Translations under genes and position numbers: made by a program | The notes under the pieces: generated by a model | Told to the model about the DNA's origin: nothing | Seen by the model: the letters and a program-made list of their open reading frames with translations, nothing else | The model's database searches: none | In this document: piece by piece, positions 18,425-28,465 of the stretch | Layout: each line of letters opens with the position of its first letter | How positions within the stretch are numbered: position 1 is the first letter of the stretch | DNA from: Balneolales bacterium ANBcel1 | Lineage (GTDB): Bacteria; Bacteroidota; Rhodothermia; Balneolales; Natronogracilivirgulaceae | DNA length: 64,000 bases | Direction of reading: 5' to 3' | Assembly (NCBI GenBank): GCA_029688905.1 | Contig: JARULB010000001.1 | Coordinates: forward strand, 186,001 to 250,000

Positions 18425-21400
18425 TCAATCCTGGTTAATAAAAATCGAATCCGGCAGCGAGACTCTGATTTCGCTGATTTCACCCGATCTTCGGAAAACG
18501 TGCCTGCTCGTCTCATCGTCAAGCTGACTTCCGCTGACCTTCCCGGGTTCCTTGTCAAAGTACCGCACCTCTACCGCTTCCTCTTCACCGATATGATATA
18601 TCACCGGAACCTGGCAGTATGAGAAGCAGAGTGCATTTTCCGGCAGATCAATTTGCTGCGTTTCCTGTTTGACATTCACGAATTCCAGGCTGCCGCCATC
18701 GGTTAGAAACTCGCTCTTTTTCAGCAGTCCGGGGCGGAAGGCAAGTCTGCCGTGGTTGATGGAAACGCCAAGCTCACCGATACTTACCAGAATATCCTCC
18801 TTCACCTGTCCGGTCATACCCGGTTGCTGCGCTCCCCGGTGGCTGGGTGTGTGGGAGTAGGGATCCGTCGGGAACGCCCCGTACTCATCCGGAGATTTGT
18901 GAATTCCGATACCTTCGCCGATCTCATGGAAATGGGAAATCAGGCCACTAATAACAGGCTCCTGTTCATTTTCCTGGTAGGCCTTCTCAAAAATCTCCTG
19001 AACGGCAAGATGGAGTTTTGATACCATGTGCCAGTAGATGGATCCGAGGCCTTCATAGGCGAAAAATGTGCCGGACCGTCCCGTGAAGGCTTTGTGGTTG
19101 AACACTTCCTCGAAAATGGAAAGCACCAGCTCCGTTTCCTGCTCTACCAGCTGTCCAAAGCCCTTCTCCTTCAACTGCATCAGTGCTGTCCGCACATCAC
19201 CGGAATTCCGGAAATTCCCGTTGAAATGGTATCCTCCGGTTACATCCCGGTTGATCAGACTGGTATCTCCTTTTTCCAGGAGCAATTGCAGCAGCCGGGA
19301 CTTGTTTACCGAGCTCTCCGAAATATTGTTTTTCTCAAGAAAGCGCGGCAGCTCTTTTTCGGGATAGAGTATGTAGCTGTTTTGATCTTCCCGGTACAGA
19401 GCGCTGTTCCTCAGTGCATCCAGTATTTGCACCGCTTCCTCGGGCCCGGGATAACCCGAGCTCAGTACCGCAACCTGGCCCTCCAGCATCTCACTTAAGT
19501 ATTCGATGGATATGCCGTCTTTGTTCATACTCATGATGTTATAAGCATGATACAGGTGATCCGGCCGGCGGTTGACTTCAATGGTGTGTTCAAGGTGTTT
19601 CAGAGCCGAGTCGATGAAACCGGCCAGTTGGTCCATCTTCAGACTTGCCTTGTCACCACTGAATCCGTGATCATAAATTTTGGTGCGATACGCGCCACCG
19701 GCCTGACCAAGCGCATCGGTTATCCGTTTCCGGTCCGGATCGTCGATACGGCCGCCAAGTACATCCTCATACCTTTCAAATACACCGGCCAATTGGTCAA
19801 AAAGCTCTACAAGCTCTATCGATGCCTGAATTTCATCAACCTTTGTATTCCGGATCAGATCTTTGAAGAATGTGAGTAAACGCCTGAGATAGTACAGGGT
19901 GACCATCGAGACACCATTGCCCACCAGCGCGTTGTTAGCATCATTCCATTCCGGCCGCTGGGTATTCATCCATATTCCGCCTTCCGGAATATAATTGGAT
20001 AGCTTGGAAAGCATCGTTGCAAGGATTTTTTCCATGAAGTTGACATGGTGAATATCACTTGCCTGGCTGCCGATCAATGAGGCGTCAGCGCCTTTTGCGG
20101 CAACATTCTCGCGGATCGCCTTGTCCAGTGCGGCGTCAAAATCAATCGTGTTTTTCGGATCCCTGGCGATATCTTCATAGGGCTTGATGCGATAGGGCAC
20201 GTTTGCGTACACGAAGTATTCGCTGTCAAACAGCTTTTCAAGTGCCTCCGGTTGATACCTGTTGTAAAACTCCAGAAACTTGAGCAGATAAATAATCTGA
20301 TGATCCCCCCAGTAGCCGATGTAGGACCAGGGATTGTCCGGCTCGATGGTCTCCCAGTCGAAGCCCCCTTTTGTGACACGGTAGGGATTGTATCCATCGA
20401 ATGTAGTGGCATTCAAAAACTTGAAAATCATCCCTTCGATGAAATCCGGGTAGGATTGGACGAGTGCTTCCCAGTTCTGGAACAGGTCCCGCCAGTTGCC
20501 CTGATAATCCAGTATCTTCGAGCCATCCAGTTCACTGTGGGTGTTGATGGAGAACTGATTCCAGGGACGGCTGGGATCTCCATGCCGCCGGCTGAACTTT
20601 AATGGCAGGTACTCTTTGCAAAGCCGGTACAGATCAGCATCATCGGATCCGGCCAGACGGCTATAGAGCTCCTGTGCATCAAATATCTCCGGTAAATCAT
20701 CCAGGAAACTCCGGCTTCTTTCGACAACCTCCCGGCTTGCATTGGAGAGATAAGAAACCAGATCCTGTTTTTCGATCCGGTAGTTCCGGTCCGGGGTACC
20801 ACCGCGCATGATATTGAACAGCACATTTGAGTAGTGGCGGGCGTCTTTTGCCGGATCTGCGGTCAGTCGTGCAGCATCGGCGCCGGATGTAAGCTCGGTC
20901 AGTTTTACGGTACCTCTTTCGATATCCTGCTCGACTAGCCGGTCGAGATCATCGTTCTCTTTGATGGCCTGGATCAGCTCAACGACGCCGGCATGGTTCT
21001 GGTTCACATTGGCAATGATTTTCCAGCTCTGTGACTCGTTGTTGCCCAATTTAATATCCGTGTGTACGAAATAGGCTCCCTTTTCACCTTTGATATCGTT
21101 TTCATTGTGCACTGACTCCCCTTTCCGAAAGCTGTCCAGCTGCAGCGACGAGACCAAACGACCGGGGCGGTCAAAACCGAGTGACCAGGCGACATTGGCT
21201 TTCAACGCTTCGCTGGGCTCCGCCTTGTCAACTATGATCGCGCTAAGCGCATAAATACCCAGTCCGGCTTCCTCAATCAATTCATTTCTTTTATAGGCGT
21301 CGACCAGGTTGCTGTAGGCATTTTGCATGTCCGGTCCGATCCCGTACGGTAAAAGGTTCTGAATACCATCCAGCAAAGTAATGTCGTACTCTTTTCCGGA

Positions 21401-21847
21401 AACATTCTCAAGTTCCGCTTTGCGGACAAAACCATACATGTTACTCGAATTCCACTGGTAACGGAACACCAGCCCCAGGTCCCGGTTGACCTCTTCAAAC
21501 AGGACCTTGTTCCCATGGAAGTTCTTGTAAAGGTTCCGCTGGATGTCATATGCGTCCCTGTTTCGATCGGAAAAAGGTTCCCAGACATGAACCTGATCGT
21601 CTGAGCGAACCTGAAAAACCGTCTTGCTGCCTGTTATATCCGCAGATTCCGTGATTTTGTCATCCGTATAATACGGAAAGAGGGCATACTCACTGTTTTT
21701 CCGTCCGGCGGATAGTCCGCCATTGCTTGAGATGAACATCCAGTGGTTGGATTCGCTGACCACGTTCATGAAAAACGGACGCATCGCGTCACTGTTGGTG
21801 ATCTTGAACCAGGTCTCTTTATCGAGGTTAATCGTTTTGATATCCAA
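18425..21847 (-). CDS. GH149-like beta-1,3-oligoglucan phosphorylase
   Basis: The 1140-residue product has no signal peptide and should be cytoplasmic. Its architecture fits the GH94/GH149/GH161 phosphorylase group: an N-terminal beta-sandwich (about 1-300), an alpha-helical catalytic barrel and a C-terminal beta domain. The segment QRPEWNDANNALVGNG at about 631-646 matches the catalytic block of these enzymes, with Asp 636 as the likely general acid, comparable to DWND in GH94. The length and the glucan context favour GH149, which phosphorolyses beta-1,3-glucans to alpha-glucose 1-phosphate. GH161 is the main alternative. The gene lies between the GH-A hydrolase (27 bp upstream) and GH17 (8 bp downstream), all one strand. 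The function comes from motif and context, not from alignment. Confidence 0.72.
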   Translation of the reverse strand: MDIKTINLDKETWFKITNSDAMRPFFMNVVSESNHWMFISSNGGLSAGRKNSEYALFPYYTDDKITESADITGSKTVFQVRSDDQVHVWEPFSDRNRDAYDIQRNLYKNFHGNKVLFEEVNRDLGLVFRYQWNSSNMYGFVRKAELENVSGKEYDITLLDGIQNLLPYGIGPDMQNAYSNLVDAYKRNELIEEAGLGIYALSAIIVDKAEPSEALKANVAWSLGFDRPGRLVSSLQLDSFRKGESVHNENDIKGEKGAYFVHTDIKLGNNESQSWKIIANVNQNHAGVVELIQAIKENDDLDRLVEQDIERGTVKLTELTSGADAARLTADPAKDARHYSNVLFNIMRGGTPDRNYRIEKQDLVSYLSNASREVVERSRSFLDDLPEIFDAQELYSRLAGSDDADLYRLCKEYLPLKFSRRHGDPSRPWNQFSINTHSELDGSKILDYQGNWRDLFQNWEALVQSYPDFIEGMIFKFLNATTFDGYNPYRVTKGGFDWETIEPDNPWSYIGYWGDHQIIYLLKFLEFYNRYQPEALEKLFDSEYFVYANVPYRIKPYEDIARDPKNTIDFDAALDKAIRENVAAKGADASLIGSQASDIHHVNFMEKILATMLSKLSNYIPEGGIWMNTQRPEWNDANNALVGNGVSMVTLYYLRRLLTFFKDLIRNTKVDEIQASIELVELFDQLAGVFERYEDVLGGRIDDPDRKRITDALGQAGGAYRTKIYDHGFSGDKASLKMDQLAGFIDSALKHLEHTIEVNRRPDHLYHAYNIMSMNKDGISIEYLSEMLEGQVAVLSSGYPGPEEAVQILDALRNSALYREDQNSYILYPEKELPRFLEKNNISESSVNKSRLLQLLLEKGDTSLINRDVTGGYHFNGNFRNSGDVRTALMQLKEKGFGQLVEQETELVLSIFEEVFNHKAFTGRSGTFFAYEGLGSIYWHMVSKLHLAVQEIFEKAYQENEQEPVISGLISHFHEIGEGIGIHKSPDEYGAFPTDPYSHTPSHRGAQQPGMTGQVKEDILVSIGELGVSINHGRLAFRPGLLKKSEFLTDGGSLEFVNVKQETQQIDLPENALCFSYCQVPVIYHIGEEEAVEVRYFDKEPGKVSGSQLDDETSRHVFRRSGEISEIRVSLPDSIFINQD

Positions 21848-21874
21848 GTCGACTCGGGATTAATGTATTATGAT

Positions 21875-23167
21875 TTAATTTCTTGTCTGTTTGGCTCTTC
21901 GCCAGGCGTCCTTCAGGGAGATGTTATCAAAATGCTCTTCGAGCATTTCCGGTGTTGCATCCGGCGCATAGGGGTCGAATAAGTGGGCCTCTTTGAGCAC
22001 ATAATAGGCGGCTCTGGGGTAAAGTGGATAGTGCCCCAGGGAGTCTGTCGGGCCTTTGGCCATGACTCCGAACCACTCTTCGTTCATATTGTTCTCGCCT
22101 TCCACATAGTCACATTCATAGGCGGCGTTGGCCCATGTCGCTTCGGTGTTGTGCACGTCCAGATCGTAGGTCTGGCCATGCTTCCACCAGCCGTCACTGA
22201 ACTGAAAGGTGAACCCACCGACAGAGTTGCCGGTTTTCCCCATTCCAGCGGCATATTCATAGACCTCCTGCCAGTTACCGTGTACATAGTAGGCCTGGCA
22301 AAGTTGGTCTTCCTCCTCTGTTTTCGCGTTGTACGCATCGGCGCCGAATTCCGTAAGCAGCACCGGTTTATCATATTTTTCTTTCACACGGTCGTACAAA
22401 TAGGTAAAGGAGACTCCGCGGTAAACATTGGCCCCGAAGATATCCATGTCCGGGACTTCCTCCGCGATGATATCCAGAAACAGCAGATCCCCGTTTGCCA
22501 TGGCGACCGGCCGGTTTGGATCGATCTCCTTCATGGCAACGGCTGCCTTGTTAAACAGGCGGTACATATGCCGGGCCCTCTCCCGCGCCACGGGATCTTC
22601 CTCCGGAATATCCTCCGTTTCGGCACCACTCCAGAAGAGTCCATAGTTATTCTCGTTGCCAAGCAGGTACAGCAGCAGGCCGCGTGTTCCCCTGAACTCC
22701 TCAGCCAGATCGGCCACTTCCTGCATCAGCATGTCTATAACTCGTTGATCCGAGTAGTCCGTGTCTGCAACCCACTCGTCTTCAATGGTTAACCCGTACC
22801 GGCCAAAGGAGTGGTTCAGCATGGTGTAGATACCGAAGTTGTCGTATATATAGGTAATCCATCGGGGCGGGATACCCTTGTAAACACGAATGGCGTTCAC
22901 ACCAATGTCTTGCAGCAATCCCATCTCATGATCGAGGGCTTTTTTGATGAAGTCATCGGACTCGTCCCACACCACATACTCATAGTTGGTGCCAATCGGG
23001 AAGTAGTCCCAGTTCATGCCGTTTACCATCAGGGGCTTGTTGTCCACCAGCAAAACCCATCCATCCGGACCTTCGGAAACCTCCACGACCTGCCCGGCAA
23101 ATCCCGGGGAAGCCGGAAGCACACACATGAAACAGAATATCAAAACTTTGGCTACTCTTTTCATCAT
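21875..23167 (-). CDS. Secreted clan GH-A TIM-barrel glycoside hydrolase (GH2-like catalytic domain)
   Basis: The 430-residue product begins with a signal peptide (about 1-25, ending GFA). A single TIM-barrel follows. Glu about 173 in LLGNENNYG is the likely acid/base and Glu about 272 in LLTEFGADA the nucleophile, which is the usual clan GH-A spacing. The barrel looks like the GH2 catalytic domain, but the N-terminal jelly roll and immunoglobulin-like domains of GH2 are absent, so it may belong to a smaller family such as GH158 (beta-1,3-glucanases) or an unclassified one. It is the first gene of the minus-strand set with the phosphorylase, GH17 and GPH transporter, which suggests action on beta-1,3-gluco-oligosaccharides in the periplasm. 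Confidence 0.72.
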   Translation of the reverse strand: MMKRVAKVLIFCFMCVLPASPGFAGQVVEVSEGPDGWVLLVDNKPLMVNGMNWDYFPIGTNYEYVVWDESDDFIKKALDHEMGLLQDIGVNAIRVYKGIPPRWITYIYDNFGIYTMLNHSFGRYGLTIEDEWVADTDYSDQRVIDMLMQEVADLAEEFRGTRGLLLYLLGNENNYGLFWSGAETEDIPEEDPVARERARHMYRLFNKAAVAMKEIDPNRPVAMANGDLLFLDIIAEEVPDMDIFGANVYRGVSFTYLYDRVKEKYDKPVLLTEFGADAYNAKTEEEDQLCQAYYVHGNWQEVYEYAAGMGKTGNSVGGFTFQFSDGWWKHGQTYDLDVHNTEATWANAAYECDYVEGENNMNEEWFGVMAKGPTDSLGHYPLYPRAAYYVLKEAHLFDPYAPDATPEMLEEHFDNISLKDAWRRAKQTRN

Positions 23168-23806
23168 ATCTGTATTTCACTCATATTCGCGGGATTACAC
23201 CACCCGGAAGCAGATCCGGGCAGATCGCGACAACGGGTACTCCCCGGATCCATAGTGCCTGGGTATTCGATGAATCATGAAATGCCTCATCACCAGCCAA
23301 TAATTGTGTACCGCCCCCACCCTGCTGCCGGCTGAAAATATGAGATATGGAGGCATATGAAAGGTATATCCCGCCCGCAAACAATGCAAATAATTTTTAC
23401 TAATAATGAAAATTTATTGTTGATTTTTCTCTCCGCGCTCCCTAAGGCGTATGGCTGAATGATCATGCCGGCGTGCCGCTCCCCTCTCTCTGCAGGAACC
23501 CCCGGAGTTCTTCATTCGGTACAACTTAGCCGTTATAAACCGAAAAAAGCACTGTACTCAATTCACACAGGCCTCCACACCGTTTCTCTTTCATCCTTCA
23601 GACCACACAATAGAGGAAGCAATACCTCGGCCGGAAAAGCGTACAAATTCAGTGGAATAAAAGCAAAATATTTTCCATTTTTGCAGAAGCGAAAAACATG
23701 AAGCCGGAATAATACGAAAACAAACCTGTTGCCTGCATGTCCTGCTCTCCCCGATCCGGCGGAGGAAGGATGCCCGGGGCTTCACATTATTATATCAACA
23801 GCAGAC
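23168..23806. promoter_or_regulatory. Divergent control region between the GH-A operon and the GH3 genes
   Basis: No gene is supported in this 639-bp gap. A site related to the susC/MFS palindrome is at 23663-23676 (GCAAAATATTTTCC), with an A/T-rich stretch around 23385-23425 that includes GCAAATAATTT. The position fits promoters for the two divergent glucan operons. Assignment as an operator is inferred from sequence recurrence only. Confidence 0.45.
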
Positions 23807-26092
23807 ATGAGACATTCGGAGTCAAAAACGGATCCCGGAACGAAGCGGGACGGGGAGCATCACAAAACCGTACCCTACAGAAATGCGTCTCTGCCGGTCA
23901 GTGAGCGGGTTGAAGACCTCCTGTCACGAATGACGCTGTACGAGAAGATCGGTCAGATGACTCAGCTTGACATCACCCTGATCAACACCACCGGGGAACA
24001 GAGGGATGTGGAGCTTGATCCTGAGAAAGCTCGGGACTTTATCCTGAACCATCACATCGGCTCGTTCTTAAATGGGGAAGCGGTTTCGGCCGGGGCCTGG
24101 TATGAGTTCATGAAGGAGCTTGCCCGTATCGCTGTGGAGGAAAGCCGCCTGGGCATACCCATTATTTACGGCATTGACCATATACATGGGGCAAGTTATC
24201 TGGAAGGAGCCACATATTTTCCTCAGAGCCTTAATCTTGCAGCAACATTCAACCCCGAGCATGCCCAGAACACCGGCAAGATCACCGCGCTGGAATCAGC
24301 CGATCTGGGACATCACTGGATATTCGCACCTGTGCTTGACCTTGGTGTAAATCCGCTCTGGCCGCGTCTGTGGGAAACGTTTGGAGAAGATCCGTATTTG
24401 GCCGGTGTGATGGGCGCCGCATATGTCACCGGACTGCAAGACAACGACGACACCGCTCCCTTCAAACAGGCTGCCACCGGCAAGCATTTTCTCGGTTATT
24501 CCGACCCGCGGTCGGGATGGGATCGCACTCCTGCTCATCTGCCCATGCAGCAGATACATGAATTTCACCGCCCGGCCTTCCAGAAAGCTGTTGATGCCGG
24601 ACTAAAAACCATAATGACCAACAGCGGCGAGGTGAATGGTATCCCGGTTCCGGCATCGCACGAGCTGCTGACCGTGCTTCTTCGCGAAAAAATGGGTTTT
24701 GACGGCGTAATCGTAACAGACTGGGACGATATCGGCAAGCTGACAGACTTCCATTACACGGCCGATAGTTTCAAGGAAGCAACCCGCCAGTCGGTCATGG
24801 CAGGCATCGACATGAGTATGACCCCGCTTCACCTCGATTTCAACACATCCCTGCTGGAACTTGTGGAGGAAGGGCAAATTCCGGAAGAGCGGATCGACGA
24901 ATCCGTGCGAAGAATCCTCAGGCTGAAGTTTGAACTGGGCCTTTTTGAGCACCCCTTACCGCGCAACGACCGTTTCGACCGAATCGGTCATGCGGATAAC
25001 CGGCAAAAAGCGCTTGATGCCGCCCGGGAGTCCATCATCCTGCTGAAAAACGATAATGAACTGCTGCCGTTGTGCCGCCCGGCAAAAATCGGTGTCATGG
25101 GACCATCCGCCGACAGCAAAAGAAACCTGTCCGGTGGCTGGACCATAGCCTGGCAGGGAGGCCATGAATCACAGTATCCGGAAGAGATGCGCACCGTGTA
25201 CAGCGCTTTGAAAGATTCGTACCCGGATGCCGAAATCGTGCTGTTTGGGCGGGATGACATCCCTGATGCCGGGAATGCATCGGATTCGGACCGCAAGTCT
25301 TTCCTCGACAAAGTGGACGGGCTGGACGCGGTAATCTACGCAGGTGGCGAAAAACCGTACTGTGAGTTCGCAGGCAATATCAACGACATCAATCTCCCAC
25401 AGAAACAGATTGATGAGCTGGGGATGCTGGCACAGTCTGAGACACCGGTCATCCTGGTACTGATCCAGGGCCGGCCGCGCCGAATCAGTGACATTCTGGA
25501 GAGTACAGACGCCATCCTCTACGCCGGGTTACCCGGATTTGAGGGAGCCCGTGCCATCGCCGATGTCATCAGCGGGAAGGTCAACCCGAGTGGCAAAATG
25601 CCGGTCACCTATCCAATGGAACCGAATCACTTTCTGCCATACAATCATAAAAAAAGCAATCTCTACTTTTTTGATCCGGCCCGGGCAAATCAGATCATCC
25701 AGGGAGAACTTACGACTTCCACGTTCCCGTTCGGATTCGGCCTTAGCTATACCACGTTCGAATATTCCGACCTGAAACTCAGTGCGGATTCCATGGACGA
25801 AAACGGCAGTATAGAGGCCACCGTAACCGTCACCAATACCGGACGGGCGGAAGGCAAAGAGACGGTTCTCTGGTTCATTTCTACCCATACGGGGCGTATT
25901 ACCCGCCCTGTAAAAGAGTTGAAACACTTCGAGCGGACTACTCTGAAGCCGGGCGCATCGGCTGCACTCACATTTGTCATTACCCCGGATCAGTTATCCT
26001 ATCCAGATGAAAACGGAGAGATGATACTCGAAAAAGGTTCGTACAGTGTCCGGGTCGCCGAACTGAAGAAAGATTTCAAAATCATAGCCTAA
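23807..26092 (+). CDS. GH3 beta-glucosidase, predicted cytoplasmic
   Basis: I take ATG 23807 (MRHSESKTDP) as the start; the longer frame from a TTG at 23729 adds residues that look non-coding. The 761-residue product lacks a signal peptide. It has the GH3 TIM-barrel with the nucleophile Asp about 305 in GVIVTDWDD, the KHFLGYSDPRSGWDR block, the alpha/beta sandwich (GPSADSKRNLSGGW) and a C-terminal fibronectin-III-like domain (FGFGLSYTTFEYSDL). This layout is that of BglX-type beta-glucosidases that release glucose from the non-reducing end of beta-linked oligosaccharides. A paralogue starts 24 bp downstream but is a lipoprotein, so the pair appears to divide the task between cytoplasm and envelope. 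Confidence 0.9.
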   Translation: MRHSESKTDPGTKRDGEHHKTVPYRNASLPVSERVEDLLSRMTLYEKIGQMTQLDITLINTTGEQRDVELDPEKARDFILNHHIGSFLNGEAVSAGAWYEFMKELARIAVEESRLGIPIIYGIDHIHGASYLEGATYFPQSLNLAATFNPEHAQNTGKITALESADLGHHWIFAPVLDLGVNPLWPRLWETFGEDPYLAGVMGAAYVTGLQDNDDTAPFKQAATGKHFLGYSDPRSGWDRTPAHLPMQQIHEFHRPAFQKAVDAGLKTIMTNSGEVNGIPVPASHELLTVLLREKMGFDGVIVTDWDDIGKLTDFHYTADSFKEATRQSVMAGIDMSMTPLHLDFNTSLLELVEEGQIPEERIDESVRRILRLKFELGLFEHPLPRNDRFDRIGHADNRQKALDAARESIILLKNDNELLPLCRPAKIGVMGPSADSKRNLSGGWTIAWQGGHESQYPEEMRTVYSALKDSYPDAEIVLFGRDDIPDAGNASDSDRKSFLDKVDGLDAVIYAGGEKPYCEFAGNINDINLPQKQIDELGMLAQSETPVILVLIQGRPRRISDILESTDAILYAGLPGFEGARAIADVISGKVNPSGKMPVTYPMEPNHFLPYNHKKSNLYFFDPARANQIIQGELTTSTFPFGFGLSYTTFEYSDLKLSADSMDENGSIEATVTVTNTGRAEGKETVLWFISTHTGRITRPVKELKHFERTTLKPGASAALTFVITPDQLSYPDENGEMILEKGSYSVRVAELKKDFKIIA

Positions 26093-26116
26093 ACCAACCT
26101 GTCTACCACCAATATC

Positions 26117-28465
26117 ATGAAAAATCATCCCCTCGAAATATCCCTGAAAAACGTCCTCGCGATCTTTGTTTTGATACCACTGATTGCCCTCGCTTCCGCC
26201 TGCTCATCGGCAGTCGAGGATGAACCCGACTACCTGAATCCGGATGTACCCGTTGAACAAAGAGTGGAGGATCTGCTCTCCCGAATGACCCTCGAGGAGA
26301 AAATCGGGCAGATGACCCAGATTAATATCTCGGAAATTAACACGGATGAACAGCACAAAGTGGAGCTTGATCCGGACAGAGCAAGGCATGTGGCATCCAC
26401 CTATCAAATCGGTTCATTTCTCAACGGTTTCGCCTATCCGGCGGAGGACTGGCACGCTTTCATCCACGAGTTGCAGACCATCATCATCGAAGAATCCCGT
26501 CTGGGGATACCGATGATCTACGGCATCGACCACATGCACGGGGCAAGTTACCTGCTCGGTAGCACCATCTTTCCGCACAACATCAATATGGCCAACAGTT
26601 TTAATGTGGATATGGCCAGAGCCATGGGCGAAATTACAACCATTGAATCGGCACCTCTGGGCCATCACTGGAATTTCGCGCCGGTCATGGACATCGGCAG
26701 GGACCCGCGCTGGGCCCGGTTCTACGAAACGTTCGGAGAGGACCCCTACCTGGCATCCGTGCTCGGCCGCGCCTATACGGAAGGGCTGGAAGGTGAAACA
26801 TCAGTTATGCCTTACAAAATGGCGGGAACGGCCAAACACTTTATCGGATACTCGACGCCCCATTCGGGCTGGGACCGGTCCCCCGCCGAAATCTCGCAGC
26901 AAGCGCTTCAGGAGATTCACCGTCCGCCGTTCCAGGCTGTCGTTGACGCGGGAATCAAAACGGTCATGATCAACAGCGGTGAAGTCAACGGTGTTCCGGT
27001 GCACGCCTCCAAGCCCCTGCTCACCGACCTGTTGCGTGGACAAATGGGCTTCGAAGGCGTTATTCTGACCGACTGGGCCGACATCATCAAACTGACCACC
27101 TACGATGTGATCGGATACCAGCAGCAGCACTATCACCATATCGCCGAGACCGAGAAGGAGGCCACCAGGATGGCCATCTCCGCCGGTATCGACATGAGCA
27201 TGACTCCACAGTCGTTCGATTTTGTGTACTATATGAAAGAACTGGTTGAGGAAGGACTTCTGACCGAAAGCCGCATCGACGAGTCGGTTCGACGGATACT
27301 TCGGCTCAAGTTTGATCTGGGCCTGTTTGAACACCCCTACCCCACAACCGAGTTTATCGATTTGATCGGTGCCGAGGAGCACAAGGAAAAAGCATTGCAG
27401 GCCGCCAGGGAGTCGCTGGTTCTGCTTGAAAACCGGGATAACCTGCTTCCGCTCGATCCCGCCGAGACCGGAAACATTCTGGTAGTCGGACCTAGAGCCG
27501 ATTCAAAACGGGATTTGAGTGGCGGATGGACTCTGGAGTGGCAGGGCGGTCCCGAGGAGATGTATCCGGATGATATCCACACCATCTTTTCCGGCCTTCA
27601 GGAGCAGTTCAACAGCTCTGAGGTCACGTTGATGGAGCAAATCGGCAGGCCGGGTGAATCGCAGCATGACCGGTTCCTGGCTTCCGCCGAGAGAGCGGAT
27701 GTGATTGTGATGGCACTCGGCGAAGAGCCCTATACCGAGTATGTTGGTGATCTGGAAGACCTTACCCTCTACCGTGACCAGCTCGAGATGGCGGAGCTTG
27801 TGGCTGAAACCGGCACGCCTGTTGTCCTTGTGATTGTTGGCGGAAGGCCGCGTGTCCTTTCAGATACCGCACGTGACAGCGAAACGGTTATATTTGCGGG
27901 TCTGCCAGGATTCAAAGGAGGAGAAGCGTTTGCCGATGTCATTTCAGGCAACTTCAACCCAAGCGGAAGGCTTTCATTTACCTATCCGGCCGAGCCGAGT
28001 CATTTTGCCACCTATGATCACAAGCCGACCAACCGCACAACCGCCGCATGGGAGTTCGGCCACGGGTTAAGCTATTCAGAATTCTCCGTAGATAATCTGC
28101 GGATCGACTCCGACAAGATCAACGAGAACGAGACTATCACGGCAACGATTGATGTCACCAACCAGGGACCGGTTGCCGGACAAAAGAACTTACTCTGGTT
28201 TCTCAGAAATGAAGTCAGCCTGATAACGCGTCCGGTTAAACAGCTGAAACATTTCGAAAAAGTGGAATTGGAGCCCGGAGAAACCGTAACGCTCTCCTTC
28301 CGCATCTACCCCGAAAAGCATCTTTTTTATCCGGATCACACCGGAGAGATGGTTGCGGAAAGCGGATACTACACGATTATGGCGGGAGAACACTCGGATC
28401 GCTTCTATCTAACTGTCTCCGAAAACCGTCATAGAAGTCCGGCTGCGGGGCCATCTTTCAGATAA
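26117..28465 (+). CDS. GH3 beta-glucosidase lipoprotein
   Basis: The 782-residue product opens with a lipoprotein signal: a long hydrophobic stretch and lipobox ASAC with Cys 29; the following SS gives no inner-membrane retention signal. GH3 domains are in the usual order: TIM barrel with nucleophile Asp 319 in GVILTDWADI, alpha/beta sandwich (GPRADSKRDLSGGW) and a fibronectin-III-like end (FGHGLSYSEFSVDNL). It closely resembles the upstream GH3 protein along its length, consistent with tandem duplication. It is predicted to release glucose from gluco-oligosaccharides in the periplasm or at the outer membrane. The C-terminal 20 residues (rich in R, S, P) have no counterpart in the paralogue. 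Confidence 0.92.
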   Translation: MKNHPLEISLKNVLAIFVLIPLIALASACSSAVEDEPDYLNPDVPVEQRVEDLLSRMTLEEKIGQMTQINISEINTDEQHKVELDPDRARHVASTYQIGSFLNGFAYPAEDWHAFIHELQTIIIEESRLGIPMIYGIDHMHGASYLLGSTIFPHNINMANSFNVDMARAMGEITTIESAPLGHHWNFAPVMDIGRDPRWARFYETFGEDPYLASVLGRAYTEGLEGETSVMPYKMAGTAKHFIGYSTPHSGWDRSPAEISQQALQEIHRPPFQAVVDAGIKTVMINSGEVNGVPVHASKPLLTDLLRGQMGFEGVILTDWADIIKLTTYDVIGYQQQHYHHIAETEKEATRMAISAGIDMSMTPQSFDFVYYMKELVEEGLLTESRIDESVRRILRLKFDLGLFEHPYPTTEFIDLIGAEEHKEKALQAARESLVLLENRDNLLPLDPAETGNILVVGPRADSKRDLSGGWTLEWQGGPEEMYPDDIHTIFSGLQEQFNSSEVTLMEQIGRPGESQHDRFLASAERADVIVMALGEEPYTEYVGDLEDLTLYRDQLEMAELVAETGTPVVLVIVGGRPRVLSDTARDSETVIFAGLPGFKGGEAFADVISGNFNPSGRLSFTYPAEPSHFATYDHKPTNRTTAAWEFGHGLSYSEFSVDNLRIDSDKINENETITATIDVTNQGPVAGQKNLLWFLRNEVSLITRPVKQLKHFEKVELEPGETVTLSFRIYPEKHLFYPDHTGEMVAESGYYTIMAGEHSDRFYLTVSENRHRSPAAGPSFR

